A stretch of 64,000 bases of DNA from Macrococcus brunensis (GTDB lineage Bacteria; Bacillota; Bacilli; Staphylococcales; Staphylococcaceae): assembly GCF_004359615.1 (NCBI RefSeq), contig NZ_SCWA01000003.1, positions 62,001-126,000 on the forward strand. The letters are read 5' to 3'. The notes below the pieces were generated by a model that had not been told where the DNA came from, did no database searches, and worked only from the letters and a program-made list of their open reading frames with translations. Positions 19,977 through 29,351 of this stretch are shown piece after piece; position 1 is the first letter of the stretch, and each line of letters starts with the position of its first letter. Position numbers and translations under genes: made by a program.

Positions 19977-20977
19977 GTTCTCTCTCCTGTCATAATCTGC
20001 TGATCACCTGGTTTGATGATATGCGCATTTTTCATGAGTCTATATACAATATAACTGATAACGGCCGGCAGAATAAAATGAAACACTAAAATCTGCAGCC
20101 ATGTCTCGATAGATGTTCCCATCGTCCGGATGGTCATAATCTGACCGACGAAACCACTCGTGCCCATGCCGGCACCTGCTGCCACATTTTTCATTGGCCA
20201 GAGCAACGTCATTATCGGTGCTGTAATGATACTTGCAATGACCGGTGGTACCAGAATAAACGGATTTCTTAAATAGTTCGGAATCTGAATCTTACTCGTT
20301 CCTATCCCGTTGGCGATTACCCCTTGAATCCCATTATCACCGTAACTCGTCACTGCAAAGCCGATCATATGACAGCAGCAGCCGATTGTCGCTGCAGCAG
20401 CGGCTGTCCCTTCGATACCGAGCATCAGTGCCAGAGCAGCGCTTGAGATTGGGCTGGATAAGGTCAGTCCAAACACAGCTGACACTAAGATCCCCATCAG
20501 GAGTGGCTGCTGGTCAGTCGAAAACGTGATGAAATCACCCAGTCCGGTCATCAGTTTCGCAATAAACGGTCCGATTAGTTTCGCGACGACAGCGCCGATA
20601 ATTAGCGTTAGCAGCGGCGTCAGCAAAATATCAACCTTTGTTCGCCCGGAATATAACCGACCAACTTCTGATGTGACAAGAGCAACAATATAAGTCCCAG
20701 CTGCACCACCGAGTTCGTAGCCATACATACCCGTCACAGCGCTAGAAAAAATCACCAAAGGCGATGCGCCGAGCCCATAAGCGACACTCACTCCGACAGC
20801 GGCTCCTGTATAAGTTTTAGCCATCTGTCCAATCGTAATAAAGAGTGATGTATCAAAATAAGGTTTCAACTGTGTACCGATTGTTTCAATAATCAAGCCG
20901 ATAATCAATGAACTGAATAACCCAAGTGCCAGATAGCTCATCCCATCTATGAACCATCGCTTCAAATATGTTTTCAT
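19973..20977 (-). CDS. PTS_EIIC_2 / PfoR-like membrane protein
   Basis: A 334-residue polytopic membrane protein with roughly eight to ten hydrophobic helices and glycine-rich turns (TGMYGYELGGAAGTYIVALVTSE, GCCCHMIGFAVTSYGDNG). It matches the PTS subunit IIC-like family that includes clostridial PfoR. No IIA/IIB phosphoryl domains are present or nearby, so sugar transport by the PTS is uncertain. Start follows GAGGTG. Translation is coupled to ytpP. Confidence 0.75.
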   Translation of the reverse strand: MKTYLKRWFIDGMSYLALGLFSSLIIGLIIETIGTQLKPYFDTSLFITIGQMAKTYTGAAVGVSVAYGLGASPLVIFSSAVTGMYGYELGGAAGTYIVALVTSEVGRLYSGRTKVDILLTPLLTLIIGAVVAKLIGPFIAKLMTGLGDFITFSTDQQPLLMGILVSAVFGLTLSSPISSAALALMLGIEGTAAAAATIGCCCHMIGFAVTSYGDNGIQGVIANGIGTSKIQIPNYLRNPFILVPPVIASIITAPIMTLLWPMKNVAAGAGMGTSGFVGQIMTIRTMGTSIETWLQILVFHFILPAVISYIVYRLMKNAHIIKPGDQQIMTGERT

Positions 20978-21032
20978 CCCTTCACCTCACCGTTCAGTAT
21001 AAATGATTTAATGAGAGTTGTGTATATAAAAA

Positions 21033-21055
21033 AAGACAGGTCTTTAACCTGTCTT
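21033..21055 (-). terminator. Terminator of the cystine-type ABC operon
   Basis: AAGACAGGT / ACCTGTCTT stem, T-run on the minus strand, overlapping the stop codon of the ATPase gene. Confidence 0.88.
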
Positions 21056-21785
21056 AACGTGTTTCAATAATGTTCAGGAAACGCTTAAGCGGCTCTGTCT
21101 GTGGATGATTAAATATATCATCCGGTGTGCCCAGTTCAGCAATCTGCCCATCATGTATGAAAGCGATACGGTTCGCCACATTTTTCGCGAAGTTCATTTC
21201 ATGCGTCACAATAACCATGGTCATACCATCAGCCGCCAGATCCTTCATGACGTTCAGTACATCATTGACCAGTTCCGGATCCAGTGCTGACGTCGGTTCA
21301 TCAAACAGCATGACTTTTGGATTCATCGCAAGCGCGCGGGCGATGCCGACACGCTGCTGCTGTCCGCCTGACAGACCAGAAGGATACTGATTCTTAACCT
21401 GGTTAAGCCCTACTTTCTGCAGTAGGTTTTCTGCGATTCTTCTCGCTTCTTCTTTTGGCATTTTCTTAACGATAACTAGACCTTCCATCACATTTTCAAG
21501 CGCCGTCATGTGCGGAAAGAGCTGATAATTCTGAAAGACCATACCAGACTTCTGTCTGACCGCAATTTGACTTTTTTTGTCTTTGTTGCTGTAAGTCTGC
21601 CCGTCCACTGTCACCGTACCTGTCGTCGGAAGTTCGAGTGCATTCATCATACGAAGAAGAGTGGTCTTCCCAGAACCACTGCGACCGATCAGTACAACGA
21701 CTTCACCATCACGGACATCGAGGTCAACGCCTTTAATGACTTCTTTGTCTCCGAAGCTTTTATGGATATCTCTCATTTCAATCAT
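21054..21785 (-). CDS. tcyC: Amino acid ABC transporter ATPase (cystine type)
   Basis: A 243-residue ATPase with Walker A (GRSGSGKTT), signature [16 protein letters not shown], Walker B ([11 protein letters not shown]) and switch His (VTHEM). It powers import of a polar amino acid. Third gene of an operon with permease and binding lipoprotein; its ATG overlaps the permease stop. The binding protein resembles TcyA, so L-cystine is the probable substrate; a related amino acid is possible. Confidence 0.88.
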   Translation of the reverse strand: MIEMRDIHKSFGDKEVIKGVDLDVRDGEVVVLIGRSGSGKTTLLRMMNALELPTTGTVTVDGQTYSNKDKKSQIAVRQKSGMVFQNYQLFPHMTALENVMEGLVIVKKMPKEEARRIAENLLQKVGLNQVKNQYPSGLSGGQQQRVGIARALAMNPKVMLFDEPTSALDPELVNDVLNVMKDLAADGMTMVIVTHEMNFAKNVANRIAFIHDGQIAELGTPDDIFNHPQTEPLKRFLNIIETR

Positions 21786-22501
21786 GACACATACTTCCTT
21801 TCAATACGACGTTCGTATCTGCCCTGGATAAATGAAATGATAAAGCAGACGACCCAGTACATCAGGGCGACGAGTGTATAGATAGATAAAAATTCGTAAC
21901 TCGTGGCTGCAACTTCCTGTGCTTTACGGAACATCTCAGCGACTAATATGAAACCTAGGAGTGACGTATCCTTGATTAAGCTTAGGAATGTATTTCCCAG
22001 CGCCGGGATCGAAATTCTCAAGGCCTGCGGTAAAACAATACGACGCATGGTCATCCATTCCGTCATACCGATGGAATAAGCGGCCTCGCGCTGACCTTTA
22101 GGAATAGAAATAATACCGCCGCGGATGATTTCTGAGGCATACGCACCTACGTTAAGGCTCAAGCCGATAATCGCTGCAACAAATGGTGCCAGTGTCAGTT
22201 GATTATCCGGATTTCCAGTCATCAGACGGCCAATCTCTGGAATACCATAGAAAATAATAAAGAGCTGAACGATCATCGGTGTTCCGCGGATAATCGAAAC
22301 GTAAATTCTTGCAATTGTGCTTAGAAACTTGTTATCAGAAATTCTGCTCAGTGCTGTAGCAAGCGCTATGATCAGTCCTAAGACAAAGGTAATAATAGTA
22401 ATAGGGATTGACCAAGTGATCAATCCCTGTAACATAGGCAGAAACGCTTGCTGAGCTGCGTCCAGGGCGTGCTGCTGTTCTGCATTAAGGTTGAGTGACA
22501 T
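21782..22501 (-). CDS. tcyB: Amino acid ABC transporter permease (cystine type)
   Basis: About 239 residues, HisM/GlnP-type permease with five or so membrane helices and the EAA loop ([22 protein letters not shown]). The start at 22501 ([12 protein letters not shown]) overlaps the end of the binding-protein gene by 17 nt and has GGTGA upstream; a longer frame to 22522 is less likely. It forms the membrane channel of the importer. Confidence 0.88.
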   Translation of the reverse strand: MSLNLNAEQQHALDAAQQAFLPMLQGLITWSIPITIITFVLGLIIALATALSRISDNKFLSTIARIYVSIIRGTPMIVQLFIIFYGIPEIGRLMTGNPDNQLTLAPFVAAIIGLSLNVGAYASEIIRGGIISIPKGQREAAYSIGMTEWMTMRRIVLPQALRISIPALGNTFLSLIKDTSLLGFILVAEMFRKAQEVAATSYEFLSIYTLVALMYWVVCFIISFIQGRYERRIERKYVS

Positions 22502-23258
22502 CTTCACCAAACCATTTTTCACTGATTTTTTTCAGCTCACCGTCTTTTTGAAGTTCGTCAATTGCTTTATTGACTTTATCGATTAAAGATTTATCTGTTT
22601 TCTTAGTGAAAACAAATGCTGACTGACTTTTTTCTGCATCGCCTTCAATGACTTTGATATCTGCATTTTTCTTCTGCTTAGTGTAATCCAGCACTGATAA
22701 TTTTTCGTTGAATGTCCCTTCAACACGGTTAGATAATACAAGTTCCATAGACTGGTTGAAACCTTCTACCTGTGTAATCTGTGCGCCTTTGTCTTTCGCC
22801 AGTTTACCGTAGTTTGAAGTTAAAGTCTGTGCAAGTTTTTTACCTTTGACATCGTCGAATGATTTGATGTCGCTGTTTTTGCGTGTCACAAGGACAGCGT
22901 TTGTATAAGTATAAGGTTTAGAGAACTGATATTTCTGTTTACGTTCGTCATTGATACCGACTTGGTTTGCGACTGTCGTAAAACGACCTGAGTTTAAACC
23001 TGCAAACATTGAATCCCATTGTGTTTCAACGAATTTCACTTTATAGCCCATTTTTTTAGCGACTGCTTCAGTCACTTCTACGTCGAATCCTGTCAGTTTG
23101 TCATTCTTGTCGTGGAATGTGAACGGTGAATACGTTCCTTCCGTTCCTACTGTTAAAACTTTGTCCTCTGATTTAGAACTATCAGATGATTGATCTGATT
23201 GACCACATGCTGCAAGGAAGATGAGCACTGCCATCATCATTACTAAAAACTTTTTCAT
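22485..23258 (-). CDS. tcyA: Amino acid ABC transporter substrate-binding lipoprotein (cystine type)
   Basis: A 257-residue extracellular lipoprotein with signal peptide and lipobox FLAAC (Cys about 18). The SBP_bac_3 fold is clear (LTVGTEGTYSPFTFHDKNDKLTG, GFDVEVTEAVAKKMG). Features such as WDSMFAGLNSGRFTTVANQVG resemble B. subtilis TcyA. It captures the substrate for the TcyBC-like permease. First gene of the operon, after GGAGCGG and a TTGACT/TAAAAT promoter. Confidence 0.87.
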   Translation of the reverse strand: MKKFLVMMMAVLIFLAACGQSDQSSDSSKSEDKVLTVGTEGTYSPFTFHDKNDKLTGFDVEVTEAVAKKMGYKVKFVETQWDSMFAGLNSGRFTTVANQVGINDERKQKYQFSKPYTYTNAVLVTRKNSDIKSFDDVKGKKLAQTLTSNYGKLAKDKGAQITQVEGFNQSMELVLSNRVEGTFNEKLSVLDYTKQKKNADIKVIEGDAEKSQSAFVFTKKTDKSLIDKVNKAIDELQKDGELKKISEKWFGEDVTQP

Positions 23259-23300
23259 TTTGTCCGCTCCTATTCTTATTGATTTACTCGGAATAGTTTC

Positions 23301-23328
23301 ATTTTAGTGGATTGTGACATTAAGTCAA
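23301..23328 (-). promoter_or_regulatory. Promoter of the cystine-type ABC operon
   Basis: Minus-strand TTGACT (23323-23328), 16 bp, TAAAAT (23301-23306). Confidence 0.5.
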
Positions 23329-23404
23329 CAAAAAGATGCTGAAGTTGAGTCGAAACTTGAATTTTTTTGTTGAAAGATGATAATAGAAGTAAGGAGGATT
23401 GACT

Positions 23405-23695
23405 ATGAAACTTAAATCCATTATCGCCGGCACGACACTTTTACTGATTGCGGGCTACTTCTTCTCACTGCGTTACCAGCTGAAGAACCCTGACAAAGTA
23501 CTCACTGAAATCAAGAAACAATATTCTGATATTGAAGGGGCCTATATCGACTATACCCCGGAAAACTATAGAAAACTCGGACTGGAAACCACTATTTATC
23601 GCGGTGGTATTATTACTGCAGCAAAGGAATACGATTTTATAGCAGATGCCTATAGCGGAGAGCTGATTGACACGACAGAAATAACCACAGTTTAA
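23405..23695 (+). CDS. Small secreted or membrane-anchored protein, unknown
   Basis: A 96-residue protein with an N-terminal hydrophobic segment (LKSIIAGTTLLLIAGYFFS) and a small extracellular domain (about 30-96) with a mixed alpha-beta pattern (YIDYTPENYRKLG, YRGGIITAAKEYDFIADAYSGELID) that resembles PepSY-type folds. ATG at 23405 is chosen: AAGGAGG ends 7 nt before it; a TTG at 23399 abuts that site. It is divergent from the ABC operon and convergent with patB, sharing a terminator. Function is not known. Confidence 0.8.
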   Translation: MKLKSIIAGTTLLLIAGYFFSLRYQLKNPDKVLTEIKKQYSDIEGAYIDYTPENYRKLGLETTIYRGGIITAAKEYDFIADAYSGELIDTTEITTV

Positions 23696-23711
23696 TTAAC
23701 TGTGGTTATTT
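23679..23711. terminator. Bidirectional terminator between the small secreted protein and patB
   Basis: AAATAACCACAGTT / AACTGTGGTTATTT, a perfect 14-bp stem that includes the stop codons of both convergent genes, followed by T on the plus strand. Confidence 0.9.
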
Positions 23712-24883
23712 TTTAAGTGATCAAACGCTTTTTTAATTCGAGCCATTCCTTCTTCAAGACGTGCGCGGTCACAAGCAACATTCATTCTGAAGTGCGTGCT
23801 GTCATCATGCATATACGTACTGCCGATGCCGAGCGCAACCTTCCCAACTTTCTGCAGGGCTTCCTGTACTTCTTCTTCGCTGTAACCACTTTTACTGAAG
23901 TCAATCCACATCAGAAATGTAGCATCTGGAATATAGACATCCAGTACATCATCAAGAAATTCTTCAGCATAACTTTTAACGAACTTCATATTGCTCAGTA
24001 TGAAGTCATTGATAGCATCCACCCAGTCAGCACATTCCATATAGCCTGCTTCTATGGCATTCAGTGCCAGTGCATTCGGATTCCCGATGCCGGCAGCCAG
24101 AATCTGACGGGATAACTCCATCTTCAGGAAACGGTTCTTCGTCACATAATAAGCATGGGGCAGCCCTGATATATTGAATGTCTTACCCAGACAGGACGTC
24201 ACAATTATATTGCTGTCCGGCTTCATCCAGTTGATCAGTGACTGATGCTTCTTCTGTCTCGCAAAATCCATATGAATTTCGTCAGCGATGATAAAAACGT
24301 CATGTGCTTCGCAAATACTGACGATTTCATCGAGTTCTTCTGTTGTAAATACTTTACCGGTCGGGTTATGTGGATTACAGAACAGGAAGACCTTCATATC
24401 AGCACGCTGACAGAGTGATTCAAACGCATCAAAATCCATCTTATATTCCTGACCATCAAATACAAATGGTGACGGCACAACGACTCGTCTGTTCGCTTCT
24501 ATTAAAGTCAGGAACGTATTATAACTCGGAATATTGACGATAATACCTTCCCCAGGCTGCGTCAGTGCACGGATAGATTCTGTTATCGTATAAAGAACTG
24601 TCGGTGAATAAAACAGGTCACTATTCATGACTCGCGTATCAAATCTTGTTCGATACCAATGTTTAATCGGCTCATAGAACTTGTCCTGCTGCCATTTCGT
24701 ATAGCCGATAATCCGGTGGTCGAGTCGTTTTTGGATAGCGTCCAGAACAGGCTTTGGCGTCGCAATATCCATATCTGCTATCCAGAAAGGCAGCATGTCT
24801 GATGTTTCATAGACAAGGTCCATGCCTTCATATTTAATGCTCTGCGTATCACTGCGATCTATCACTTCATTAAAATCATACAT
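23696..24883 (-). CDS. patB: MalY/PatB-type PLP-dependent cystathionine beta-lyase
   Basis: A 395-residue fold-type I aminotransferase-like enzyme. It has the start LPFWIADMDIATP, ADEIHMDF and the PLP lysine in TSCLGKTFNISGL. PatB/MalY enzymes cleave C-S bonds of cystathionine or cysteine. The nearby cystine-type importer suggests joint sulfur amino acid use. Annotated aminotransferase activity is less likely. Start follows GGGGG. Confidence 0.88.
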   Translation of the reverse strand: MYDFNEVIDRSDTQSIKYEGMDLVYETSDMLPFWIADMDIATPKPVLDAIQKRLDHRIIGYTKWQQDKFYEPIKHWYRTRFDTRVMNSDLFYSPTVLYTITESIRALTQPGEGIIVNIPSYNTFLTLIEANRRVVVPSPFVFDGQEYKMDFDAFESLCQRADMKVFLFCNPHNPTGKVFTTEELDEIVSICEAHDVFIIADEIHMDFARQKKHQSLINWMKPDSNIIVTSCLGKTFNISGLPHAYYVTKNRFLKMELSRQILAAGIGNPNALALNAIEAGYMECADWVDAINDFILSNMKFVKSYAEEFLDDVLDVYIPDATFLMWIDFSKSGYSEEEVQEALQKVGKVALGIGSTYMHDDSTHFRMNVACDRARLEEGMARIKKAFDHLKNNHS

Positions 24884-24926
24884 TTAAATTTCCCCCTTTT
24901 GTTTATTTTAGCACGCACAATAAAAA

Positions 24927-24949
24927 AAGACCGCTTTAGAGGCGGTCTT
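24927..24949 (-). terminator. Terminator of trmB
   Basis: AAGACCGC / GCGGTCTT stem with T-run on the minus strand, overlapping the last trmB codons. Confidence 0.88.
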
Positions 24950-25580
24950 GAAATGTAGCTTCTAATCGATTGATTCGGAAACCTTTACTTGAAAATTTAT
25001 CTTCATATTCAGTTCTGATATTGTCTTCCGGCTCATCCGTGTGAAGGTCAAGGTTGATGTTCTTCAACTTCATACCGTACTGACTCATACTTTCCAGTGA
25101 GAACTCGAACAGATGCTGGTTGTCTGTCTTAAAATGAACTTCACCGTCCGGCTTTAAGATCACCTGATAAAGCTTCAGGAAATTCTCATGTGTCAGACGT
25201 CTTTTCGCATGGCGCGTCTTTGGCCATGGATCTGAGAAGTTCAGATAAACTCGGTCTACTTCTCCAGCTGAGAAATAATCTGCCAAATGTTCTGCATCTA
25301 ACGTCAAGAGGCGCAGATTACGGATATTCTGCTCAATTGCTTTTTCGACGATACGAATCATCACATTTTTATCACGCTCAATGCCGATATAATTGATATC
25401 GGGATTAGCTTTTGCCATCTCAGTAATAAAACGACCCATACCACTGCCGACTTCTATATGAATCGGACGGTCATTGTTGAACCATTCTCTCATCTGTCCT
25501 TTTCTTGCTTCGTCAATACTGACGATTTCAGCATGAGCGAGCAGGAAATCTTCTGCCCATGGTTTATTTCTCATTCTCAT
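24936..25580 (-). CDS. trmB: tRNA (guanine-N7)-methyltransferase
   Basis: A 214-residue SAM-dependent enzyme that makes m7G46 in tRNA. SAM motif IEVGSGMGRFITEMA, and the TrmB signature FSDPWPKTRHAKRRLTHENFL are intact. Start ATG follows AAGGAG by 7 nt. It lies 12 nt after the phosphotransferase gene, as in Bacillus ytmP-trmB. Confidence 0.96.
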   Translation of the reverse strand: MRMRNKPWAEDFLLAHAEIVSIDEARKGQMREWFNNDRPIHIEVGSGMGRFITEMAKANPDINYIGIERDKNVMIRIVEKAIEQNIRNLRLLTLDAEHLADYFSAGEVDRVYLNFSDPWPKTRHAKRRLTHENFLKLYQVILKPDGEVHFKTDNQHLFEFSLESMSQYGMKLKNINLDLHTDEPEDNIRTEYEDKFSSKGFRINRLEATFQDRL

Positions 25581-25591
25581 GTTGTATCTCC

Positions 25592-26386
25592 TTATATAAA
25601 ACGGTTTCTCGACAGCACGTCATCTAAAAAGACGAGCCAGTAGTTCATATCCTGATAACGATTTTTCTCCTCATACCATTCCACCATCGCAATGGCCTGA
25701 ATCACCGTGTACCATTTCATGCGTTTTCTTAAGTCCAGCGAATCATCTATCCCGTACTGTCTGAGCCACTGCGGCCAGTCCTCAGGCTTGATATAAGTGT
25801 ATAGAATCATACCGATATCTATCGCAGGATCAGCAATCATAGCCCCTTCCCAGTCAACTAAAAATAGTTCGTCCTGTTCAGATAATAACCAGTTATTATG
25901 ATTGACGTCACCATGACAGACTGTGTAGAAAGCCTTATCCAGTACAGGCATGTGTTCATCGAGATAAGTGAGTGCTTTACGGACAACGCGATGCGCCATC
26001 ACCTGTCTTGAGAGCGATGAATTGATCTTAGCCAGAAGCATCGATGGAAACATCGGTTTCATCTCCAGTTTTTTGAGCATACTGGAGAGATGCTTAGAGC
26101 CATGAATTTTACGAAGCAGAAGTGCAACACGTTCGGAATTCATTTCTTCCTGTTCGAGCGCTCGACCGTTCTTCCAGTGCTGGGCGGTCACGACTTCTCC
26201 TGTTTCAATACGTTTCGTCCAGACTAGTTTAGGTACAATTCCTTCTGCTGACAGGGCAGCGAGGAACGGACTGGAATTTCTTTTAAGAAACAACTTGTGC
26301 CCATCCTGTTCCGCCATATAAGCTTCACCGGATGCACCACCAGCTGAGTCGAGCGTCCAGCCCAGTTGATAGAAATGTTCCAACAT
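25592..26386 (-). CDS. ytmP: APH/choline-kinase-like phosphotransferase (YtmP-like)
   Basis: About 264 residues of the aminoglycoside phosphotransferase superfamily, with catalytic loop VCHGDVNHNNWLL and metal Asp in LVDWEGAMIADPAID. Substrate is unknown; chromosomal YtmP proteins are not resistance determinants. The start MLEHFYQLG at 26386 is preferred because GGAGGTG lies just upstream, overlapping a possible earlier ATG. Co-transcribed with trmB. Confidence 0.88.
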   Translation of the reverse strand: MLEHFYQLGWTLDSAGGASGEAYMAEQDGHKLFLKRNSSPFLAALSAEGIVPKLVWTKRIETGEVVTAQHWKNGRALEQEEMNSERVALLLRKIHGSKHLSSMLKKLEMKPMFPSMLLAKINSSLSRQVMAHRVVRKALTYLDEHMPVLDKAFYTVCHGDVNHNNWLLSEQDELFLVDWEGAMIADPAIDIGMILYTYIKPEDWPQWLRQYGIDDSLDLRKRMKWYTVIQAIAMVEWYEEKNRYQDMNYWLVFLDDVLSRNRFI

Positions 26387-26411
26387 GTTCACCTCCATTC
26401 AGAAAAAAGAA

Positions 26412-26438
26412 AAGGCTCGAGATAGAATCAAGAGCCTT
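26412..26438 (-). terminator. Terminator of pepV-dat
   Basis: AAGGCTC / GAGCCTT stem with a T-rich tail on the minus strand. Confidence 0.75.
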
Positions 26439-26510
26439 ATCCAAGTATGTTGCCAAAAAAGCGACTTGCTTAAATTTTATATCCTTTGAACTATTAATTC
26501 AAGAGTAAAA

Positions 26511-27341
26511 TCAAGAAGCTGGGTAAATCTTCTCTTTAAAAGCTTGCTGAAGCTGACGTGTCACCGGTCCAATCTCAACCGTCTGATCGTCAATCTGAGT
26601 AACAGGCGTGACTTCAAGTGAAGTACTGGAAATAATGACTTCATCAGCATCATAAAGTTCTTCTGGCGTAAATGTTTTTTCGACAAAAGGAATATTCAGC
26701 TCTTCAGCACAGCGTTTGATCACTATGCGCGTGATACCATTTAAAATCAGGTGATTGGCAGGATGCGTATAAATCGTACCGTTTTTTATGATAAAGACAT
26801 TGCTTGATGCCCCTTCTGTCACGATACCGTCACGCACCTGAATCGCTTCGACCGCCTGTCCGACATGTGCCTGCTGTTTAGCCAGTACATTGCCCAGTAA
26901 ATTCAAGCTTTTGATGTCACAACGCAGCCATCGGATATCTTCAAGTGTAATGACTTTTACTCCCTTATCCATACCCTCTACCGGACGCGCTGAATCATAA
27001 GAATAGATTAACGTCACCGGCTTAAATGATTCAGGAAAAATATGATTACGTAATGCATTCCCCCGTGTGACCTGCACATAAATCAGCCCGTCTGTCACCT
27101 GATTTTCAGTTATCAGATGCTGACATATCTCAATATAATCATCTACAGTTAACTCAAGCTTGATTTGAATCTCTGCTGCACTGCGGACTAAACGTTCAAA
27201 GTGCTCCCGAGCCGTAAATAGCATACCGTTATAAACACGGACCACTTCATAGATGCCATCTCCGAACTGGTAACCCCGGTCATTCGGATCAATAGCTATC
27301 TTATCGTTGACATATTCACCGTTAAAGTAAATAAGATTCAT
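26511..27341 (-). CDS. dat: D-amino acid aminotransferase
   Basis: About 276 residues, fold-type IV PLP transaminase (YFNGEYV...DRGYQFGDGIYEVVRVYNG; catalytic Lys in DIKSLNLLGNVLAKQ; EGASSNVF). It interconverts D-Ala and D-Glu for cell wall synthesis. The start MNLIYFNGEYV at 27341 has GGAGG 6 nt upstream; eight earlier codons overlap pepV and lack a site. Follows pepV, as in Staphylococcus. Confidence 0.95.
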   Translation of the reverse strand: MNLIYFNGEYVNDKIAIDPNDRGYQFGDGIYEVVRVYNGMLFTAREHFERLVRSAAEIQIKLELTVDDYIEICQHLITENQVTDGLIYVQVTRGNALRNHIFPESFKPVTLIYSYDSARPVEGMDKGVKVITLEDIRWLRCDIKSLNLLGNVLAKQQAHVGQAVEAIQVRDGIVTEGASSNVFIIKNGTIYTHPANHLILNGITRIVIKRCAEELNIPFVEKTFTPEELYDADEVIISSTSLEVTPVTQIDDQTVEIGPVTRQLQQAFKEKIYPAS

Positions 27342-27342
27342 A

Positions 27343-28746
27343 TCAGTCCTCCACGCAGACGGCATGGATGGCTTCTAAATAGATGGCTGTCGCATCAAAC
27401 AGCTGTTTTTTCGTGATATATTCATTTTTCTGGTGCATGAGGTCGACTGAATCTTTGAACATGGCACCGAATGCAACACCTTTTTCAAGATTACGCGCAT
27501 AAGTACCACCGCCAATCGTATATGGCTCTGTCATATCGCCTGTCTGATTGCGATAAGCCGTCAGCAGTTTTTGCACGAATGGATCGTTTTTGTCAACATA
27601 GTGAGGTTCCTGGTGTGTATTGACATCAATTTCAAAATGATCTTTGATACGCTCTGTGAAATCTGCGATCTGCTGATTGAAATCAAATCCCGTTGGATAA
27701 CGTAAGTTGACACCGTAATGACCACCATCTACATCTGTGTAACTGATGACACCAATGTTAGTCGTCAGACGACCCATTTCTTCTGTCTCATAAGCCATAT
27801 CCAGCTTCTCACCGAAATGAGAATCATAGAGATAACGATCACCAAACTGTACGAACTGTGCTGCTTTAGCATCAAGCTGCAGTGAGTTTAAGAAATGAAC
27901 AAGGTAGAGACCTGCATTAATACCGATAGAAGGATCCATGCCGTGTACTGATTTCCCTTCAACCTGCAGAAGAAGACTGCCGTTATCAACAGATGACTGA
28001 CCTGACAGTTCATGCTCAGCCAGGAAGTTTTCAAATGACTGAATCGTATGGTCCATTTTTTCGCGCACGACCATTTTCGCTTCAGCAAAATCAGGCACCA
28101 TATTATAACGTTCTCCTGCATTAAGAGCTTTGAGTTCTACTTCTGGCGTCTCGCCTTCCGGTGAAGATGTCTGAACGATATCAAACGTTGTAATCCCTTT
28201 TTCACCATGAATCAGTGGGAAGTCAGCATCCGGTGCGATACCGAGGTCCGGCATTTCTTCTGTCTGGAAGTAGCGGTCTGTACACATCCAGCCAGATTCC
28301 TCGTCTGTACCGATAATCATGTGAATCCGTTTTTTGAAGTCAACATTCATATCATTCAGGATTTTCACAGCGTAATAGGCTGCGATAGTCGGCCCTTTAT
28401 CATCGAGCGTGCCACGAGCGATGACACGGTCTTCAGTGACCACTGGATCAAAAGGTGCTGTCTCCCAGCCACTGCCTGCTGGAACAACGTCCACGTGACA
28501 TAAAATACCGAACAGGTCATCCCCTTTACCCATTTCGATACGGCCGGCAATATGGTCGATATCTACAGATTTGAAGCCATCACGTTCAGATATTTTGTAC
28601 ATGTATTCAAGTGCTTCTCTCGGCCCTGGACCGACAGGCGTCTCTTTTGACATCAGGCTATCATCGCGAACACTCTCAATAGCCAGTAAGCCTTTTAAAT
28701 CTTCAATGATCTGATCTTCATATTGTGCAACTTTTTCTCTCCACAT
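27343..28746 (-). CDS. pepV: Dipeptidase PepV (M20 metallopeptidase)
   Basis: A 467-residue di-zinc exopeptidase that hydrolyses dipeptides in the cytoplasm. Metal ligands are in [32 protein letters not shown] and the C-terminal GGGTYAR block. Start ATG follows AAGGAGG. The stop is 2 nt before the dat start, so the two form an operon linking peptide use and D-amino acid supply. Confidence 0.95.
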   Translation of the reverse strand: MWREKVAQYEDQIIEDLKGLLAIESVRDDSLMSKETPVGPGPREALEYMYKISERDGFKSVDIDHIAGRIEMGKGDDLFGILCHVDVVPAGSGWETAPFDPVVTEDRVIARGTLDDKGPTIAAYYAVKILNDMNVDFKKRIHMIIGTDEESGWMCTDRYFQTEEMPDLGIAPDADFPLIHGEKGITTFDIVQTSSPEGETPEVELKALNAGERYNMVPDFAEAKMVVREKMDHTIQSFENFLAEHELSGQSSVDNGSLLLQVEGKSVHGMDPSIGINAGLYLVHFLNSLQLDAKAAQFVQFGDRYLYDSHFGEKLDMAYETEEMGRLTTNIGVISYTDVDGGHYGVNLRYPTGFDFNQQIADFTERIKDHFEIDVNTHQEPHYVDKNDPFVQKLLTAYRNQTGDMTEPYTIGGGTYARNLEKGVAFGAMFKDSVDLMHQKNEYITKKQLFDATAIYLEAIHAVCVED

Positions 28747-28809
28747 GTTACATTCCTCCTTATATTACTCATTATTTTACATGAAATATTCTGAAAATGA
28801 AAACACCAA

Positions 28810-28837
28810 AAAAGCCGCCCGATAATGGGCAGCTTTT
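28810..28837 (-). terminator. Terminator of the YtxH-like gene
   Basis: AAGCTGCCC / GGGCGGCTT stem followed by TTTT on the minus strand. Confidence 0.82.
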
Positions 28838-28845
28838 CAGGAAAA

Positions 28846-29289
28846 TTATTTAAGGTCGTTTTTGTCGACTGCTGTTGGGTTGTTGTCCGTTACGTTGCTA
28901 TGATCAGTCACGATGTGAATGTTGCTTGCGCCACCTTCATCATCAAAAGTAGTCACTTGTTCTCTTGTATCTGCTTGGTTTTTAGGGAAATCGCCTTCGT
29001 TACCTTTTACTTTGTCGATAACAGGCGCTGCTTTTTCCATTACTTTATCTGTTAAGTTAGCTTTGTAAGCGTTTGGGTCTTCTTTAGCTTTAGAGACTTC
29101 TTCTTTAGCTACTTGTGTTAAGTTGTTTGCTTTTTCTGTTAAACTCGCTTTGTAAGCATTTGGATCCTGTTTCGCTTTGTTAAATTCGTTCACTAACATG
29201 TCGCGGTTTTCTTTTTTAGAAAGGATAGCTGCAACAGCAGTTCCTCCAAGCACTAAAGCTGTACGTAATAAACTTGGTTTGTTATTCAT
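28846..29289 (-). CDS. Small YtxH-like stress protein
   Basis: About 147 residues: a short N-terminal hydrophobic segment (TALVLGGTAVAAILS), two copies of a helical motif KxDPNAYKAxLT (about 40-85), and an acidic C-terminal tail. It resembles YtxH-type general stress proteins. The start at 29289 (MNNKPSLL) places AGAGGTGG at the right distance; an ATG two codons earlier is too close. A sigma-B-type promoter precedes it and its -35 overlaps the rsuA stop. Confidence 0.75.
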   Translation of the reverse strand: MNNKPSLLRTALVLGGTAVAAILSKKENRDMLVNEFNKAKQDPNAYKASLTEKANNLTQVAKEEVSKAKEDPNAYKANLTDKVMEKAAPVIDKVKGNEGDFPKNQADTREQVTTFDDEGGASNIHIVTDHSNVTDNNPTAVDKNDLK

Positions 29290-29326
29290 GTTCATCCACC
29301 TCTGATAGTATATTTGTAGTTTAAAT

Positions 29327-29351
29327 ATACCCACTACATTGCCTGCTAAAC
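29327..29351 (-). promoter_or_regulatory. Sigma-B-type promoter of the small YtxH-like gene
   Basis: Minus-strand GTTTAG (29346-29351), 13 bp, GGGTAT (29327-29332). Same geometry as the ytxG promoter. Confidence 0.7.

Noticed and set aside
25592-26386. Aminoglycoside resistance gene
   Set aside because: The kinase fold is shared, but position beside trmB and sequence fit the chromosomal YtmP type of unknown substrate.
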